A stretch of 64,000 nt of DNA from NCBI GenBank assembly GCA_963674975.1, contig OY771913.1, forward strand, positions 434,001 to 498,000, given 5' to 3'. The notes below the pieces were generated by a model, which made no database searches, had not been told where the DNA came from, and saw only the letters and a program-made list of their open reading frames with translations. This DNA is from UBA4781 sp963674975 (GTDB taxonomy: Bacteria > Chloroflexota > Anaerolineae > Anaerolineales > Anaerolineaceae). The position numbers and the translations under genes were made by a program. This document shows, in pieces, positions 8,323 through 16,408 of the stretch (position 1 is its first letter; every line of letters starts with the position of its first letter).

Positions 8323-9183
8323 TTAAAGAAGAGCAGGAATATCTTCAGGATATTCTGCTACTTTGACACCAGCTTTTTTGAAAAGCTCAATTTTCTGGGT
8401 GGCAGAACCTGCTCTTCCTTCAATGATCGCACCCGCATGTCCCATACGCTTTCCCTGGGGTGCAGTAAGTCCTGCGATGTAAGCAATTACCGGCTTGGTC
8501 ATTTCGGTTGTGATGTAATCTGCAGCCATTTCTTCTTCTTTTCCCCCAATTTCTCCAATTAAAACGATCTTTTCTGTATTCGGATCCTGCTCGAATAGAG
8601 AAAGCATTTCCACAAATCCCGTCCCTGTAACAGCATCCCCCCCGATACCCACACAGGTTGATACCCCGATCTTTTTCTCTTTCATGGCATAGAGAATTTC
8701 ATACGTAAGTGTCCCTGAGCGAGAAACTACGCCCACACTGCCCGGGATGGTTACACTTCCGGGGATGATGCCCGCCTTACATTCCTCCACGGTCAGTACT
8801 CCCGGAGAGTTCGGTCCGATCAGCATTGTTTCAGAAGTTTTCAGGATGGATTTGATCTTCAACATATCCATCGATGGAATTCCCTCTGTGATGCAGATGA
8901 TGAGAGGAATACGGGCATCGATCGCTTCATAGATGGAATCAAAAGCAAATTTCGCCGGTACAAAGATCACACTCGCATTTGCTTCAGTAGCTCGAACAGC
9001 CGTTTCCACCGTGTCAAAAACCGGTATCTTTTCATCCAGCGCCCATTCCCCGCCCTTTCCGGGTGTAACACCGGCTACAATATTCGTTCCATATTTGCGC
9101 ATCAGCTCGCTGTGAAATAGTCCCTCTTTCCCGGTAATTCCCTGCACCAGCAGGCGGGTATTCTTATTGATCAGGATGCTCAT
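8323..9183 (-). CDS. sucD: Succinyl-CoA ligase, alpha subunit
   Basis: Alpha subunit of succinyl-CoA synthetase: succinyl-CoA + ADP (or GDP) + Pi to succinate + CoA + NTP. 286 residues, with a CoA-binding Rossmann domain (LVQGITGKEG, GVTPGKGG), IGPNSPGVLT, and GKRMGHAGAIIEG holding the phosphorylated His. It overlaps the end of sucC by 4 nt (ATGA), so the two subunits are translationally coupled. Confidence 0.95.
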   Translation of the reverse strand: MSILINKNTRLLVQGITGKEGLFHSELMRKYGTNIVAGVTPGKGGEWALDEKIPVFDTVETAVRATEANASVIFVPAKFAFDSIYEAIDARIPLIICITEGIPSMDMLKIKSILKTSETMLIGPNSPGVLTVEECKAGIIPGSVTIPGSVGVVSRSGTLTYEILYAMKEKKIGVSTCVGIGGDAVTGTGFVEMLSLFEQDPNTEKIVLIGEIGGKEEEMAADYITTEMTKPVIAYIAGLTAPQGKRMGHAGAIIEGRAGSATQKIELFKKAGVKVAEYPEDIPALL

Positions 9184-10325
9184 TTTGTTTTTACTCCGGC
9201 AAGAGCAATGGTTTTTTCCGCAGCTTCTACAAAAGAACGAGCGACCGGCAGCTTATGTTTTTTCAGGATCGTGTATCCTTCATTGGCATTGGTTCCAACC
9301 AATCGAACCACCATAGGAGTCTTTTTTCTCTTTTGTTCTGCAAGAGCGGTGGTAATTCCGCGCGCGATTTCATCACAGCGTGTTATCCCTCCAAAAACAT
9401 TGATGAGAACCGCTTTCACCTGTGAATCGGAAAGGATGATACGCAATGCTGAAGATACTTTTTCAGCTCCGGCTCCTCCACCAATATCCAGAAAGTTTGC
9501 CGGTTCCCCACCCTTTAATTTTAAAATATCCATTGTTGCCATAGCCAATCCGGCACCGTTTACCAGGCAGCCAATATTGCCATTCATATGGATATAGGTA
9601 ATCCCATATTTTTGGGCTTCCACTTCGGATGGGTCTTCCATATCAAGATCGCGCAGATCTGCCAGCTCCGGATGCCGGAAAAGAGCATTATCATCGATCG
9701 TCATTTTTGCATCCAGTGCGATCAATCCGTTCTGTTCGGAAATAACCAGCGGATTGATCTCAACCAGAGAGGCATCATTGTTTTGATAGATCATCCAGAG
9801 GGCGTTTGCGATCTTGGTAAACTGCTTCCAATGTTTGCGGGGCAGATCAATAGATACTGCCAGACCTCGAATTTGAAAATCGCACAAACCAGCCAGCGGA
9901 TCGATAGGAATGCGTGAAATTTTTTCCGGTGCTTCTTCAGAAGTGTCCTCAATATCAATTCCGCCGTATTGAGATGCAATGATCACCGGTGAAGCATTCA
10001 TACGATCGGTACCTATGCTTAAATAGATCTCACGGTTGATATCGATCGCTTCTTCAACCAGCACCTTGTGGATAGAAAGCCCATGAATCTCCATCCCCAT
10101 CATTTCAGTAGCAATTTCTTCAGCTCTATCCGGATTATCTGCCAGCCTTATCCCCCCTGCTTTTCCGCGACCGCCCACCAAGACCTGCGCTTTAACAACG
10201 ACTTTATTTCCCAGATCTTCTGCGATCTGCCTTACAAAACTTGCATTGAGTGCTACCTGTCCGCGGGGAATTGGGATTTCGTACTTTTGAAAGATTTGTT
10301 TAGCCTGATACTCTTGTATTTTCAT
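9180..10325 (-). CDS. sucC: Succinyl-CoA ligase, beta subunit
   Basis: Beta subunit with the ATP-grasp nucleotide site. 381 residues, beginning MKIQEYQAKQIFQKYEIP, followed by VLVGGRGKAGGIRLA, the mid-region LVEINPLV and LDAKMTIDDNA, and the C-terminal FLDIGGGA and NVFGGITRCDEIA (phosphate and CoA contact). Length is normal. First gene of sucCD. Confidence 0.95.
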   Translation of the reverse strand: MKIQEYQAKQIFQKYEIPIPRGQVALNASFVRQIAEDLGNKVVVKAQVLVGGRGKAGGIRLADNPDRAEEIATEMMGMEIHGLSIHKVLVEEAIDINREIYLSIGTDRMNASPVIIASQYGGIDIEDTSEEAPEKISRIPIDPLAGLCDFQIRGLAVSIDLPRKHWKQFTKIANALWMIYQNNDASLVEINPLVISEQNGLIALDAKMTIDDNALFRHPELADLRDLDMEDPSEVEAQKYGITYIHMNGNIGCLVNGAGLAMATMDILKLKGGEPANFLDIGGGAGAEKVSSALRIILSDSQVKAVLINVFGGITRCDEIARGITTALAEQKRKKTPMVVRLVGTNANEGYTILKKHKLPVARSFVEAAEKTIALAGVKTK

Positions 10326-10362
10326 TGTATCCAGTTATTTTAGGTTTCTGCCCACCGCCCAG

Positions 10363-10371
10363 ATTATAACA
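10363..10371 (-). promoter_or_regulatory. Extended -10 promoter element of sucCD
   Basis: TGTTATAAT on the minus strand, about 37 nt before the sucC start. It matches the TGnTATAAT form seen before efp, ftsH, the L,D-transpeptidase gene and the LysM gene. Confidence 0.45.
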
Positions 10372-10387
10372 TAGGGGGTATACAGAA

Positions 10388-10414
10388 AAAGCCCGATGAA
10401 AATCACCGGGCTTT
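10388..10414 (-). terminator. Rho-independent terminator after the SPFH gene
   Basis: Stem AAAGCCCG / CGGGCTTT with an inner TGA-AAA-TCA extension. A-rich bases before it on the plus strand give a U run for minus-strand transcripts. It ends the coiled-coil/SPFH pair. Confidence 0.7.
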
Positions 10415-10432
10415 ATGTCACTAGGTACTTTC

Positions 10433-11470
10433 TTATCCTTTGAGGAATTCTTCCAATGCCTCTTTGCTGATGCGGTAAGCCTTCCCGATCTTCCTGGCTT
10501 TCAATGATTTATCTTCGATGGCAGCCACCACATCTTCTTCAGAAACCCGCAGAATACCAGCGGCTTCGGCTGGAGTCATAATTGATGGAATTACCGCAGG
10601 AGTATCTGTTTTTTCACCATTCGTCTTTCCAGTATTTTTCAGAGATTCTGAGATCACATTCCCCAATCCCATACCGGCACCAATACCAGCGGTCAAACCG
10701 GCTCCTCCGCTAGGATTCTTGGCAGCATCACGCAGTGCATCTGCAGCCTGCAGTTGAGTATAGGTTGTCATATCCAGCATACCCATCGCCCGCAGTTCTT
10801 CTGCTGATTTGTCGGATGGTTTTAGGCTTGAAATATAGAATGATTTCAAGGTTAAACCGATCGCATTGAAATCATCCTGCGCCTTTGCCCGCACACCGGC
10901 ACTTAATTCATCAGTCAAACCGATGAGATCAAGAACCGATTTTTTGCCTGTCGTTTCACCCAATAGGTCTTGCAGTTTCGAAAGCAGCATCGATCGCAAT
11001 CGACCTTCAATATCATCCATGTTGTAAGCGCCCTGCGCGCCTACCAGCTGGGTTACCACCTGTTGAGCATCTTTCACCTGGAAGCTGTAGGAGCCAAAGC
11101 CTTGTATCAAAGCCACTCCCAAACCGACACCGGCATTACGCACAATGATCGGCTGCGGTGTGCCCCATTTTTGATCCGCAAATTCTTTCTTAGCCACATA
11201 ATATACTTCGGCAGTAAATGGGGTGCGATTATTAAACGCCTTTCCAATGAAGTCAATAAGCAGAGGAATATTGGCAGTGGTAATGGTATGTCTTCCCGGA
11301 CCCAGTACGTCAAGCGCCCTTCCGTCCCGGAAAAATACCACCTCCTGCGATTCTCTCACAATCACTTGCGATCCAATACGCAGATCAGCTATCCCTTGTT
11401 CCGGAAAGCGGTGTACGAGTTCATCTTTCATCTCGTTTGGATATTCAACTACATCAAAAATTCTTGCCAT
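10433..11470 (-). CDS. SPFH-domain protein fused to an excisionase-type helix-turn-helix
   Basis: 345 residues. Residues about 1-230 resemble the YdjI-like SPFH/band-7 family: opening ARIFDVVEYPNEMKDELVHR, LGPGRHTITTANIP, and a later amphipathic Ala/Gln-rich stretch. A Gly-rich linker (about 252-275) follows. The last about 50 residues (MTPAEAAGILRVSEEDV to RISKEALEEFLKG) look like a MerR/excisionase winged-helix module. No clear transmembrane helix is seen. The upstream gene, 38 nt away, encodes a coiled-coil protein. The family assignment is by pattern. The function, possibly membrane-stress scaffolding or a cytoplasmic assembly, is not established. Confidence 0.72.
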   Translation of the reverse strand: MARIFDVVEYPNEMKDELVHRFPEQGIADLRIGSQVIVRESQEVVFFRDGRALDVLGPGRHTITTANIPLLIDFIGKAFNNRTPFTAEVYYVAKKEFADQKWGTPQPIIVRNAGVGLGVALIQGFGSYSFQVKDAQQVVTQLVGAQGAYNMDDIEGRLRSMLLSKLQDLLGETTGKKSVLDLIGLTDELSAGVRAKAQDDFNAIGLTLKSFYISSLKPSDKSAEELRAMGMLDMTTYTQLQAADALRDAAKNPSGGAGLTAGIGAGMGLGNVISESLKNTGKTNGEKTDTPAVIPSIMTPAEAAGILRVSEEDVVAAIEDKSLKARKIGKAYRISKEALEEFLKG

Positions 11471-11508
11471 CTTTTTTCTCCGTATGAATTTAGATCAAGT
11501 ATTTCACA

Positions 11509-12057
11509 TTAGTTTGCTGAATCATCATCAGCCACTTCCCCTTGCAGGGATAGGATCACTTCTTCTCTTTTCTGGAATGCATCAACGCAGTGTTGAGATA
11601 AAGTTGTGAGATTTCTAATTGCAGCAGGTAATCCGTCCGTTCCAACGGATGATTGGATGTTTTCAATGCCTCTCATTACCTCATTCTCCAATTCCAGGAA
11701 TTGAAGGTCATAATTATAGATTGCCGCTAATTCCTCCTGTTTTACTTTAATTGCATCAAAGAAACCTGCATAGCCGTATCCTGCATTCTTGATGCGATCA
11801 ATAAATTGGCGCAGTTTGATCGCAGCAGCTTCAAGGTCATCGACTAATCCAATTTCACCTTCTGCAATAAAAGAACGCTGCAGTTCAGATATCTGCTGCC
11901 ACAGGCTTTCAAAATGCGCCGCAATCGTTTCACGCAGCAGCTTATCAGCAGACCGACGGTCAGCGCGTTCTACATATCCGCTGAAACCTGGAATCTTTGC
12001 GACCAGTTTCTTCAGGGCATCTTGTTCATCACTAACTCGCTGGTAAAAATCAGTCAT
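11509..12057 (-). CDS. Uncharacterised alpha-helical protein, partner of SPFH gene
   Basis: 182 residues, strongly charged and predicted helical or coiled coil throughout, with no signal peptide or membrane segment and an acidic end (EVADDDSAN). I do not recognise the family. The ATG at 12057 is preferred because GTGGAGGAAG lies directly before it. A GTG 12 nt upstream overlaps that ribosome site. It precedes the SPFH gene in the same direction and probably shares its transcript, so the two proteins may work together. Confidence 0.65.
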   Translation of the reverse strand: MTDFYQRVSDEQDALKKLVAKIPGFSGYVERADRRSADKLLRETIAAHFESLWQQISELQRSFIAEGEIGLVDDLEAAAIKLRQFIDRIKNAGYGYAGFFDAIKVKQEELAAIYNYDLQFLELENEVMRGIENIQSSVGTDGLPAAIRNLTTLSQHCVDAFQKREEVILSLQGEVADDDSAN

Positions 12058-12137
12058 TTCTTCCTCCACAGGATTTCGAATTCTTTTTCATCTTTATTAT
12101 ATATTTCATTTTACAATACGCATTCTATAAAAAAAAG

Positions 12138-12166
12138 TTGCGGTTATAAAAGAATAACAGTATACT
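12138..12166 (+). promoter_or_regulatory. Sigma-70-like promoter before a 50-residue membrane peptide
   Basis: TTGCGG (12138-12143), a 17-nt spacer and TATACT (12161-12166). The predicted start of transcription (about 12173) is 13 nt before the ATG at 12186. Confidence 0.5.
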
Positions 12167-12185
12167 GAAAAAAAGAGAACGAGCT

Positions 12186-12338
12186 ATGAAATCATCGAAT
12201 TTTGAAGCCAAGGGTATTATTGAGATCATTCTCATTATCATTCTGGTTTTTTTAATTTTCCGCGTTCTTTACAACCTGCTTGGTCCTGCGGTCAGAGCCT
12301 TTATTGAAAATTTATTAGAAACGGTTTCAACGCAATAA
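12186..12338 (+). CDS. Small single-span membrane protein (50 aa)
   Basis: Open frame of 50 codons, MKSSNFEAKGIIEIILII onwards. It has a hydrophilic N-terminus, one hydrophobic helix rich in Ile/Leu/Val/Phe (about residues 11-33) and a short polar tail ending ETVSTQ. A well-spaced promoter lies directly upstream. The ribosome site (GAGAACGAG) is weak. No family is recognised. It sits divergently from the coiled-coil/SPFH pair and ahead of comF, and could be a membrane anchor or a small regulatory peptide. Confidence 0.5.
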   Translation: MKSSNFEAKGIIEIILIIILVFLIFRVLYNLLGPAVRAFIENLLETVSTQ

Positions 12339-12384
12339 AATCGAAATAAATTGTTGTATGATTAGATTATAGAATCTGGATCAT

Positions 12385-13158
12385 ATGAAAGAAAGCGAGA
12401 TGCAGATAGCCTTAAATAAAAAAACAGGTTGGCTAAAAGCATATTCTCTTGCGTGGAAATTTATTGATCTTGTCTATCCCCCTCAATGTATCTGCTGCGG
12501 AAAAATCGGATATCGCTGCTGCCCTGATTGCTGGGGTAAACGTATTCTCTATAACGAGAATATCTGTCAAAAATGCGGAAAACCCCTCCCGAAAAAAGCA
12601 GTTTGCTCGGACTGTAAAACTACCCCCTCCCCAATAAATAGAATTCGCTCTCTGGGTGAATACAATGGCGTGCTGCGCAGTCTGATCCTTGCTCTTAAAT
12701 ATCAGCGTGATATTGGTCTGGCAGAGATGCTTCTCCCAGATCTGGCACAGGTCCTTTCCTGTACACAATTTGTATTTGACTGCATCGTTCCAGTGCCGCT
12801 TAATAAAATCAGACAGCGTGAACGTGGATACAATCAGGTAGTCATCTGGGGGAAACTGCTCAGTGAATTCTTGAGAGTTCCTATGATCCCTCACGCATTG
12901 ATCCGTACTAAAAACACCGTTTCTCAAGTAACACTCTCTGCTGATAAAAGGATACAGAATGTACGTAATGCTTTCTCCGTACAGCCAGAATATGTCCGGG
13001 GAAAAAATGTCCTTTTGCTTGATGATGTGATCACAACAGGCGCAACACTGACGGAATGCGCGAATCAATTGAAACAAGGAGGTGCAGAGCAGATATTTGC
13101 TCTAACAATTGCTCGATCTTCAATGAAACCTAAAAAATCAGGAGGTATCTATGTCTAA
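12385..13158 (+). CDS. comF: ComF family phosphoribosyltransferase-like protein
   Basis: Homolog of the ComF competence protein, needed for DNA uptake in transformable bacteria and also widespread in non-competent ones. 257 residues. There is an N-terminal zinc-binding region with four CxxC-type pairs (CICC, CCPDC, CQKC, CSDC), ALKYQRD, then a type I PRTase fold with the PRPP loop LLLDDVITTGAT. The start is at 12385 or 12400. Neither has a good ribosome site, and a TAGAAT (12370-12375) is so close that the mRNA may be nearly leaderless. It overlaps hpf by 8 nt. Confidence 0.88.
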   Translation: MKESEMQIALNKKTGWLKAYSLAWKFIDLVYPPQCICCGKIGYRCCPDCWGKRILYNENICQKCGKPLPKKAVCSDCKTTPSPINRIRSLGEYNGVLRSLILALKYQRDIGLAEMLLPDLAQVLSCTQFVFDCIVPVPLNKIRQRERGYNQVVIWGKLLSEFLRVPMIPHALIRTKNTVSQVTLSADKRIQNVRNAFSVQPEYVRGKNVLLLDDVITTGATLTECANQLKQGGAEQIFALTIARSSMKPKKSGGIYV

Positions 13159-13705
13159 AGAAATTGAAGTATTTGTTAAAAACCTAACTCTGACGGAAGA
13201 ACTGCAAAAATATGTCAACAAGAAGGCATCTAAGCTGAATAAATACCTCAAGTCGATTGAAGAAACTCGTGTTGATCTTTCGTACGCTAAAACTGCTCGA
13301 GAGGCGACTAACCGTTTTATCGCTCAAATCACATTACGTGGAAAGGGATTTATCCTGCGCGCCGAAGAACGCGCAGATGAGATCACTACTGCCATCGATA
13401 AGGTGATGGATAAGATCGAACGTCAGATCGAGAGATATAGAGGGAAAAAGTATCTAAAGCGAGCTGAGAGCATGGAAAAAGCAATGGAAAGCTATGCAGA
13501 AGATGAAGAGAACCGCTTTTCTATCATTGCCCGCCGCAAGACCTTTACTCTGATCCCGATGGATGAAATTGAAGCGATTGAACAGATGACATTACTGGGG
13601 CATGAAGACTTCTTTATCTTTTACAATGCCAATACCAATAAGATTAATGTGCTGTATAAACGCCGCGATGGAACCTTCGGACTGATCGATCCGGTAGTAG
13701 GCTGA
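13151..13705 (+). CDS. hpf: Ribosome hibernation promoting factor, long form
   Basis: Binds the 30S subunit in starved cells and dimerises ribosomes into 100S particles. 184 residues: the N-terminal YfiA/S30AE fold (EIEVFVKNLTLTEELQKYV, about 1-105), a linker, and the C-terminal dimerisation domain (about 125-184, with ALLGHEDFF-like and GTFGLIDP stretches). Having both domains makes it the long form. GGAGGT precedes the ATG. Cotranscribed with comF. Confidence 0.92.
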   Translation: MSKEIEVFVKNLTLTEELQKYVNKKASKLNKYLKSIEETRVDLSYAKTAREATNRFIAQITLRGKGFILRAEERADEITTAIDKVMDKIERQIERYRGKKYLKRAESMEKAMESYAEDEENRFSIIARRKTFTLIPMDEIEAIEQMTLLGHEDFFIFYNANTNKINVLYKRRDGTFGLIDPVVG

Positions 13706-13735
13706 ATAAAAATATTTCTTGGATAGAAATTTACA

Positions 13736-13744
13736 TGCTATAAT
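13736..13744 (+). promoter_or_regulatory. Extended -10 promoter element of efp
   Basis: TGCTATAAT, a perfect extended -10, 37 nt before the efp ATG. The predicted transcription start is near 13751. Confidence 0.5.
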
Positions 13745-13771
13745 CTCAGGGTTTGTTGAATAATCCTGAGA
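13744..13771 (+). promoter_or_regulatory. Inverted repeat at the efp transcription start
   Basis: TCTCAGG (13744-13750) and CCTGAGA (13765-13771) form a perfect 7-bp inverted repeat with a 14-nt centre. Its left arm starts in the -10 box and its right arm abuts the AAGGTG ribosome site. It could be a protein-binding site, or a hairpin only in read-through mRNA from hpf. Confidence 0.4.
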
Positions 13772-13781
13772 AGGTGTAGAC

Positions 13782-14348
13782 ATGATTGATGTAAATGAAC
13801 TGCGAAAAGGTGTTACCTTTCAAATTGACAATGATATTTTCAAGGTATTAGATTACCATCACAATAAACCGGGCAGAGGAGCGGCAACTATTCGTATAAA
13901 AGCCAGAAACCTCCGCACTGGAAGTACGATCGATAAAACTTTTAACTCTGGAGAACGGATCCGGGATATCCGGTTGGATTATCGTACTGTTCAATATTTA
14001 TATCCCGATGGAGATCTTTACTATTTCATGGATACGGAGACATTTGAGCAGCCAGCCATTTCCAAAGACCTCCTTGGCGATAGTGTTCATTATCTGAAGG
14101 AAGGTATTGAGGTAAAGCTCACCTATTTCGGAAATGAACCCATCGATGTTGAATTACCCAATGCCATTGATTTTAAAGTAGTGCAATCAGAAGCAGCCGT
14201 TCGCGGAGATACCGCAACTGGTGTGAGTAAAAAAGTAAAAGTCGAAACCGGTCAGGAATTCAATGTTCCGGCATTTATTAATGCAGGTGATATCATCCGA
14301 ATTGACACACGCACCGGTGAATATGTAACTCGTGTTCAAAACGGATAA
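13782..14348 (+). CDS. efp: Elongation factor P
   Basis: Rescues ribosomes stalled at polyproline by entering the E site. 188 residues, three beta-barrel domains, ending IDTRTGEYVTRV as usual. The tip loop, where most EF-Ps carry a modified Lys (PGKG), reads NKPGRGAA, with Arg at position 32, as in the rhamnosylated EF-P group. No earP or rhamnose genes are in view, so whether the Arg is modified is unknown. It has its own promoter and a strong terminator. Confidence 0.95.
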   Translation: MIDVNELRKGVTFQIDNDIFKVLDYHHNKPGRGAATIRIKARNLRTGSTIDKTFNSGERIRDIRLDYRTVQYLYPDGDLYYFMDTETFEQPAISKDLLGDSVHYLKEGIEVKLTYFGNEPIDVELPNAIDFKVVQSEAAVRGDTATGVSKKVKVETGQEFNVPAFINAGDIIRIDTRTGEYVTRVQNG

Positions 14349-14365
14349 AAAATATTTCTTAAAAT

Positions 14366-14398
14366 AAAAAGAATCTCAATGATGTTGAGATTCTTTTT
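14366..14398 (+). terminator. Rho-independent terminator of efp
   Basis: Stem AAAAAGAATCTCAA / TTGAGATTCTTTTT with a 5-nt loop and a following T run. Confidence 0.85.
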
Positions 14399-14471
14399 TT
14401 ATATGAATTCTCTTAATAATTCATTTCGATCAAATATTTCGATTATGTTTTAGATTATGTTAATGAATGAT

Positions 14472-14480
14472 TGGTATAAT
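14472..14480 (+). promoter_or_regulatory. Extended -10 promoter element of ftsH
   Basis: TGGTATAAT, about 33 nt before the ftsH start. Confidence 0.5.
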
Positions 14481-14512
14481 CTTTCGTGTATTAACTATTA
14501 TCGGAGGTTTAT

Positions 14513-16372
14513 GTGAAATCTAGTTTTCAGACCAATTTTGTATACTTGCTAATTTTCATTGCAATTATTGCAATGGTTTTCTTAAACTTTAACCAAAACA
14601 CCGATCAGAGCGCTGTTTCGATCAATGAGCTGGCTTCAATGATCCAGTCTGGAGAAGTTCAAAAGATTACAGAGAATGAGAATGCGCTGACGGTCGTCAC
14701 CACAAGCGGACAGGAATTAACCTCTACAAAAGAAAGTAATTCCACTCTGGTTGAGCAACTGACTCAATATGGATTAACCGCAGATGATCTGAAATCATCC
14801 AATGTTTCCATTGAGATTCAGGAACCCGGTGTTTGGGTCGATATCCTTTCCATTCTCAGTTATCTTCTTCCATTCCTGATCATGGGCAGTTTATTCTTCT
14901 TTATTTTCCGTCAGGCACAGGGCAGCAATAACTCTGCAATATCCTTCGGAAAAACCCGTGCGCGTATGTTCACCGGTGATAAGCCGAAAGTGACCTTTCA
15001 AGACGTAGCCGGTGTTGAAGAATCAAAAGAAGAATTGGCGGAAGTGGTTGAATTCCTGCGCGAACCGCAGAAATTCATCTCACTGGGCGCCCGTATTCCA
15101 AAAGGTGTACTTTTAGTCGGTCCTCCCGGTGGTGGGAAAACCCTTCTGGCAAAAGCAGTATCGGGGGAAGCTGGGGTACCTTTCTTCTCCGTTTCCGGTT
15201 CTGAATTTGTAGAAATGTTCGTCGGTGTTGGCGCCAGCCGTGTGCGCGACCTGTTTGACCAAGCAAAGAAACATTCTCCATGTATCGTTTTCATCGACGA
15301 GATCGATGCGGTTGGACGACAGCGCGGTGCCGGTCTTGGAGGAAGTCATGACGAACGCGAACAGACCCTGAACCAGATGCTGGTTGAAATGGATGGCTTT
15401 GATACCGATACCAATATCATTGTCATGGCAGCCACAAACCGACCTGATATTCTTGACCCAGCTCTAATGCGCCCCGGAAGATTCGACCGTCGTGTAGTGC
15501 TGGATCGTCCAGATGTGCGCGGTCGTGAAGCGATCTTTAAAGTTCATGTGCGCGGGAAACCGATAGCAAAGAATGTAGATCTTTCCATCCTTGCAAAAGG
15601 GACACCTGGTTTCGTCGGTGCTGATATTGAAAACATGGTCAATGAAGCGGCTATTCTGGCTGCCCGCGAAAATAAAAAGATCATTGAACAGGTCGATTTT
15701 GAAGAAGCAATTGAACGGGTAATTGCCGGACCGCAGCGAAAAAGTCGACTCATTAATGAAAATGAAAAACGGATCATTGCCTATCATGAGGCGGGACACG
15801 CCATTGTTATCGCTTCACTTCCAGAAGCAGATCAGGTGCAGAAAATTTCGATCATTTCTCGCGGTATGGCGGCAGGCTACACCATTGCTCTACCCGATGA
15901 TGATCATATGTTGAAATCAAAGAAAAAATTCATTGCCGATATGACCGGCTTACTGGGCGGTCGAGCTGCTGAAGAGATCATTTTTAATGATATTACTTCG
16001 GGAGCTGCCAATGATATCGAGAATGTCACAAAACTGGCGCGCAAGATGGTCACCCGGCTTGGTATGAGCAATGAACTGGGTCCTATGGTTTACGGTCAGA
16101 AAGATGAGTTGATTTTCCTCGGTCGCGAAATTGGAGAACAGCGCGATTATTCTGAGGCAATTGCTGAAAAGATCGATGTAGAGGTTCAGAATCTGGTCGA
16201 CGCGGCATATAAAAATGCTAAAAAGATACTGCTGAAACATAAATCGAAACTTGATGAGGTGGCGGCAAAACTTCTTGAAGTAGAAACATTATCCAGAGAA
16301 GAATTCGAGATAATTTTTGAACCACTTGCTGAGAAAAACAGCGGCGGTATTCCGCAGCTGAATCATGGGTAA
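14513..16372 (+). CDS. ftsH: ATP-dependent zinc metalloprotease FtsH
   Basis: Membrane AAA protease that extracts and degrades misassembled membrane and regulatory proteins. 619 residues with membrane helices at about 8-26 and 111-132. The AAA domain has Walker A GPPGGGKT (203-210; most FtsHs have GTGKT), Walker B VFIDEID (D262, E263) and the second region of homology with GRFDRR. Zinc motif HEAGH is at 425-429, and the third-ligand region is DITSGAANDIE. The start is GTG at 14513 with GGAGG 5 nt upstream. The ATG overlapping it (14511) is followed at once by TGA and cannot be used. Confidence 0.96.
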   Translation: MKSSFQTNFVYLLIFIAIIAMVFLNFNQNTDQSAVSINELASMIQSGEVQKITENENALTVVTTSGQELTSTKESNSTLVEQLTQYGLTADDLKSSNVSIEIQEPGVWVDILSILSYLLPFLIMGSLFFFIFRQAQGSNNSAISFGKTRARMFTGDKPKVTFQDVAGVEESKEELAEVVEFLREPQKFISLGARIPKGVLLVGPPGGGKTLLAKAVSGEAGVPFFSVSGSEFVEMFVGVGASRVRDLFDQAKKHSPCIVFIDEIDAVGRQRGAGLGGSHDEREQTLNQMLVEMDGFDTDTNIIVMAATNRPDILDPALMRPGRFDRRVVLDRPDVRGREAIFKVHVRGKPIAKNVDLSILAKGTPGFVGADIENMVNEAAILAARENKKIIEQVDFEEAIERVIAGPQRKSRLINENEKRIIAYHEAGHAIVIASLPEADQVQKISIISRGMAAGYTIALPDDDHMLKSKKKFIADMTGLLGGRAAEEIIFNDITSGAANDIENVTKLARKMVTRLGMSNELGPMVYGQKDELIFLGREIGEQRDYSEAIAEKIDVEVQNLVDAAYKNAKKILLKHKSKLDEVAAKLLEVETLSREEFEIIFEPLAEKNSGGIPQLNHG

Positions 16373-16375
16373 GAT

Positions 16376-16408
16376 AAAAACGGCTTTGAGAATCTCAAAG
16401 CCGTTTTT
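16376..16408. terminator. Shared bidirectional terminator, ftsH and acyl-CoA ligase
   Basis: Stem AAAAACGGCTTTGAG / CTCAAAGCCGTTTTT (15 bp) with a 3-nt loop between two convergent genes. The stop codon of the minus-strand ligase gene (16397-16395) lies inside the stem. Confidence 0.85.

Noticed and set aside
12433..13077. 214-codon minus-strand open frame opposite comF
   Set aside because: ComF motifs (CxxC pairs, PRPP loop) identify the plus-strand frame as the gene.
13744..13771. Riboswitch or attenuator before efp
   Set aside because: With the -10 at 13739-13744, the left arm of the repeat would lie outside the main mRNA, so an RNA switch is unlikely.
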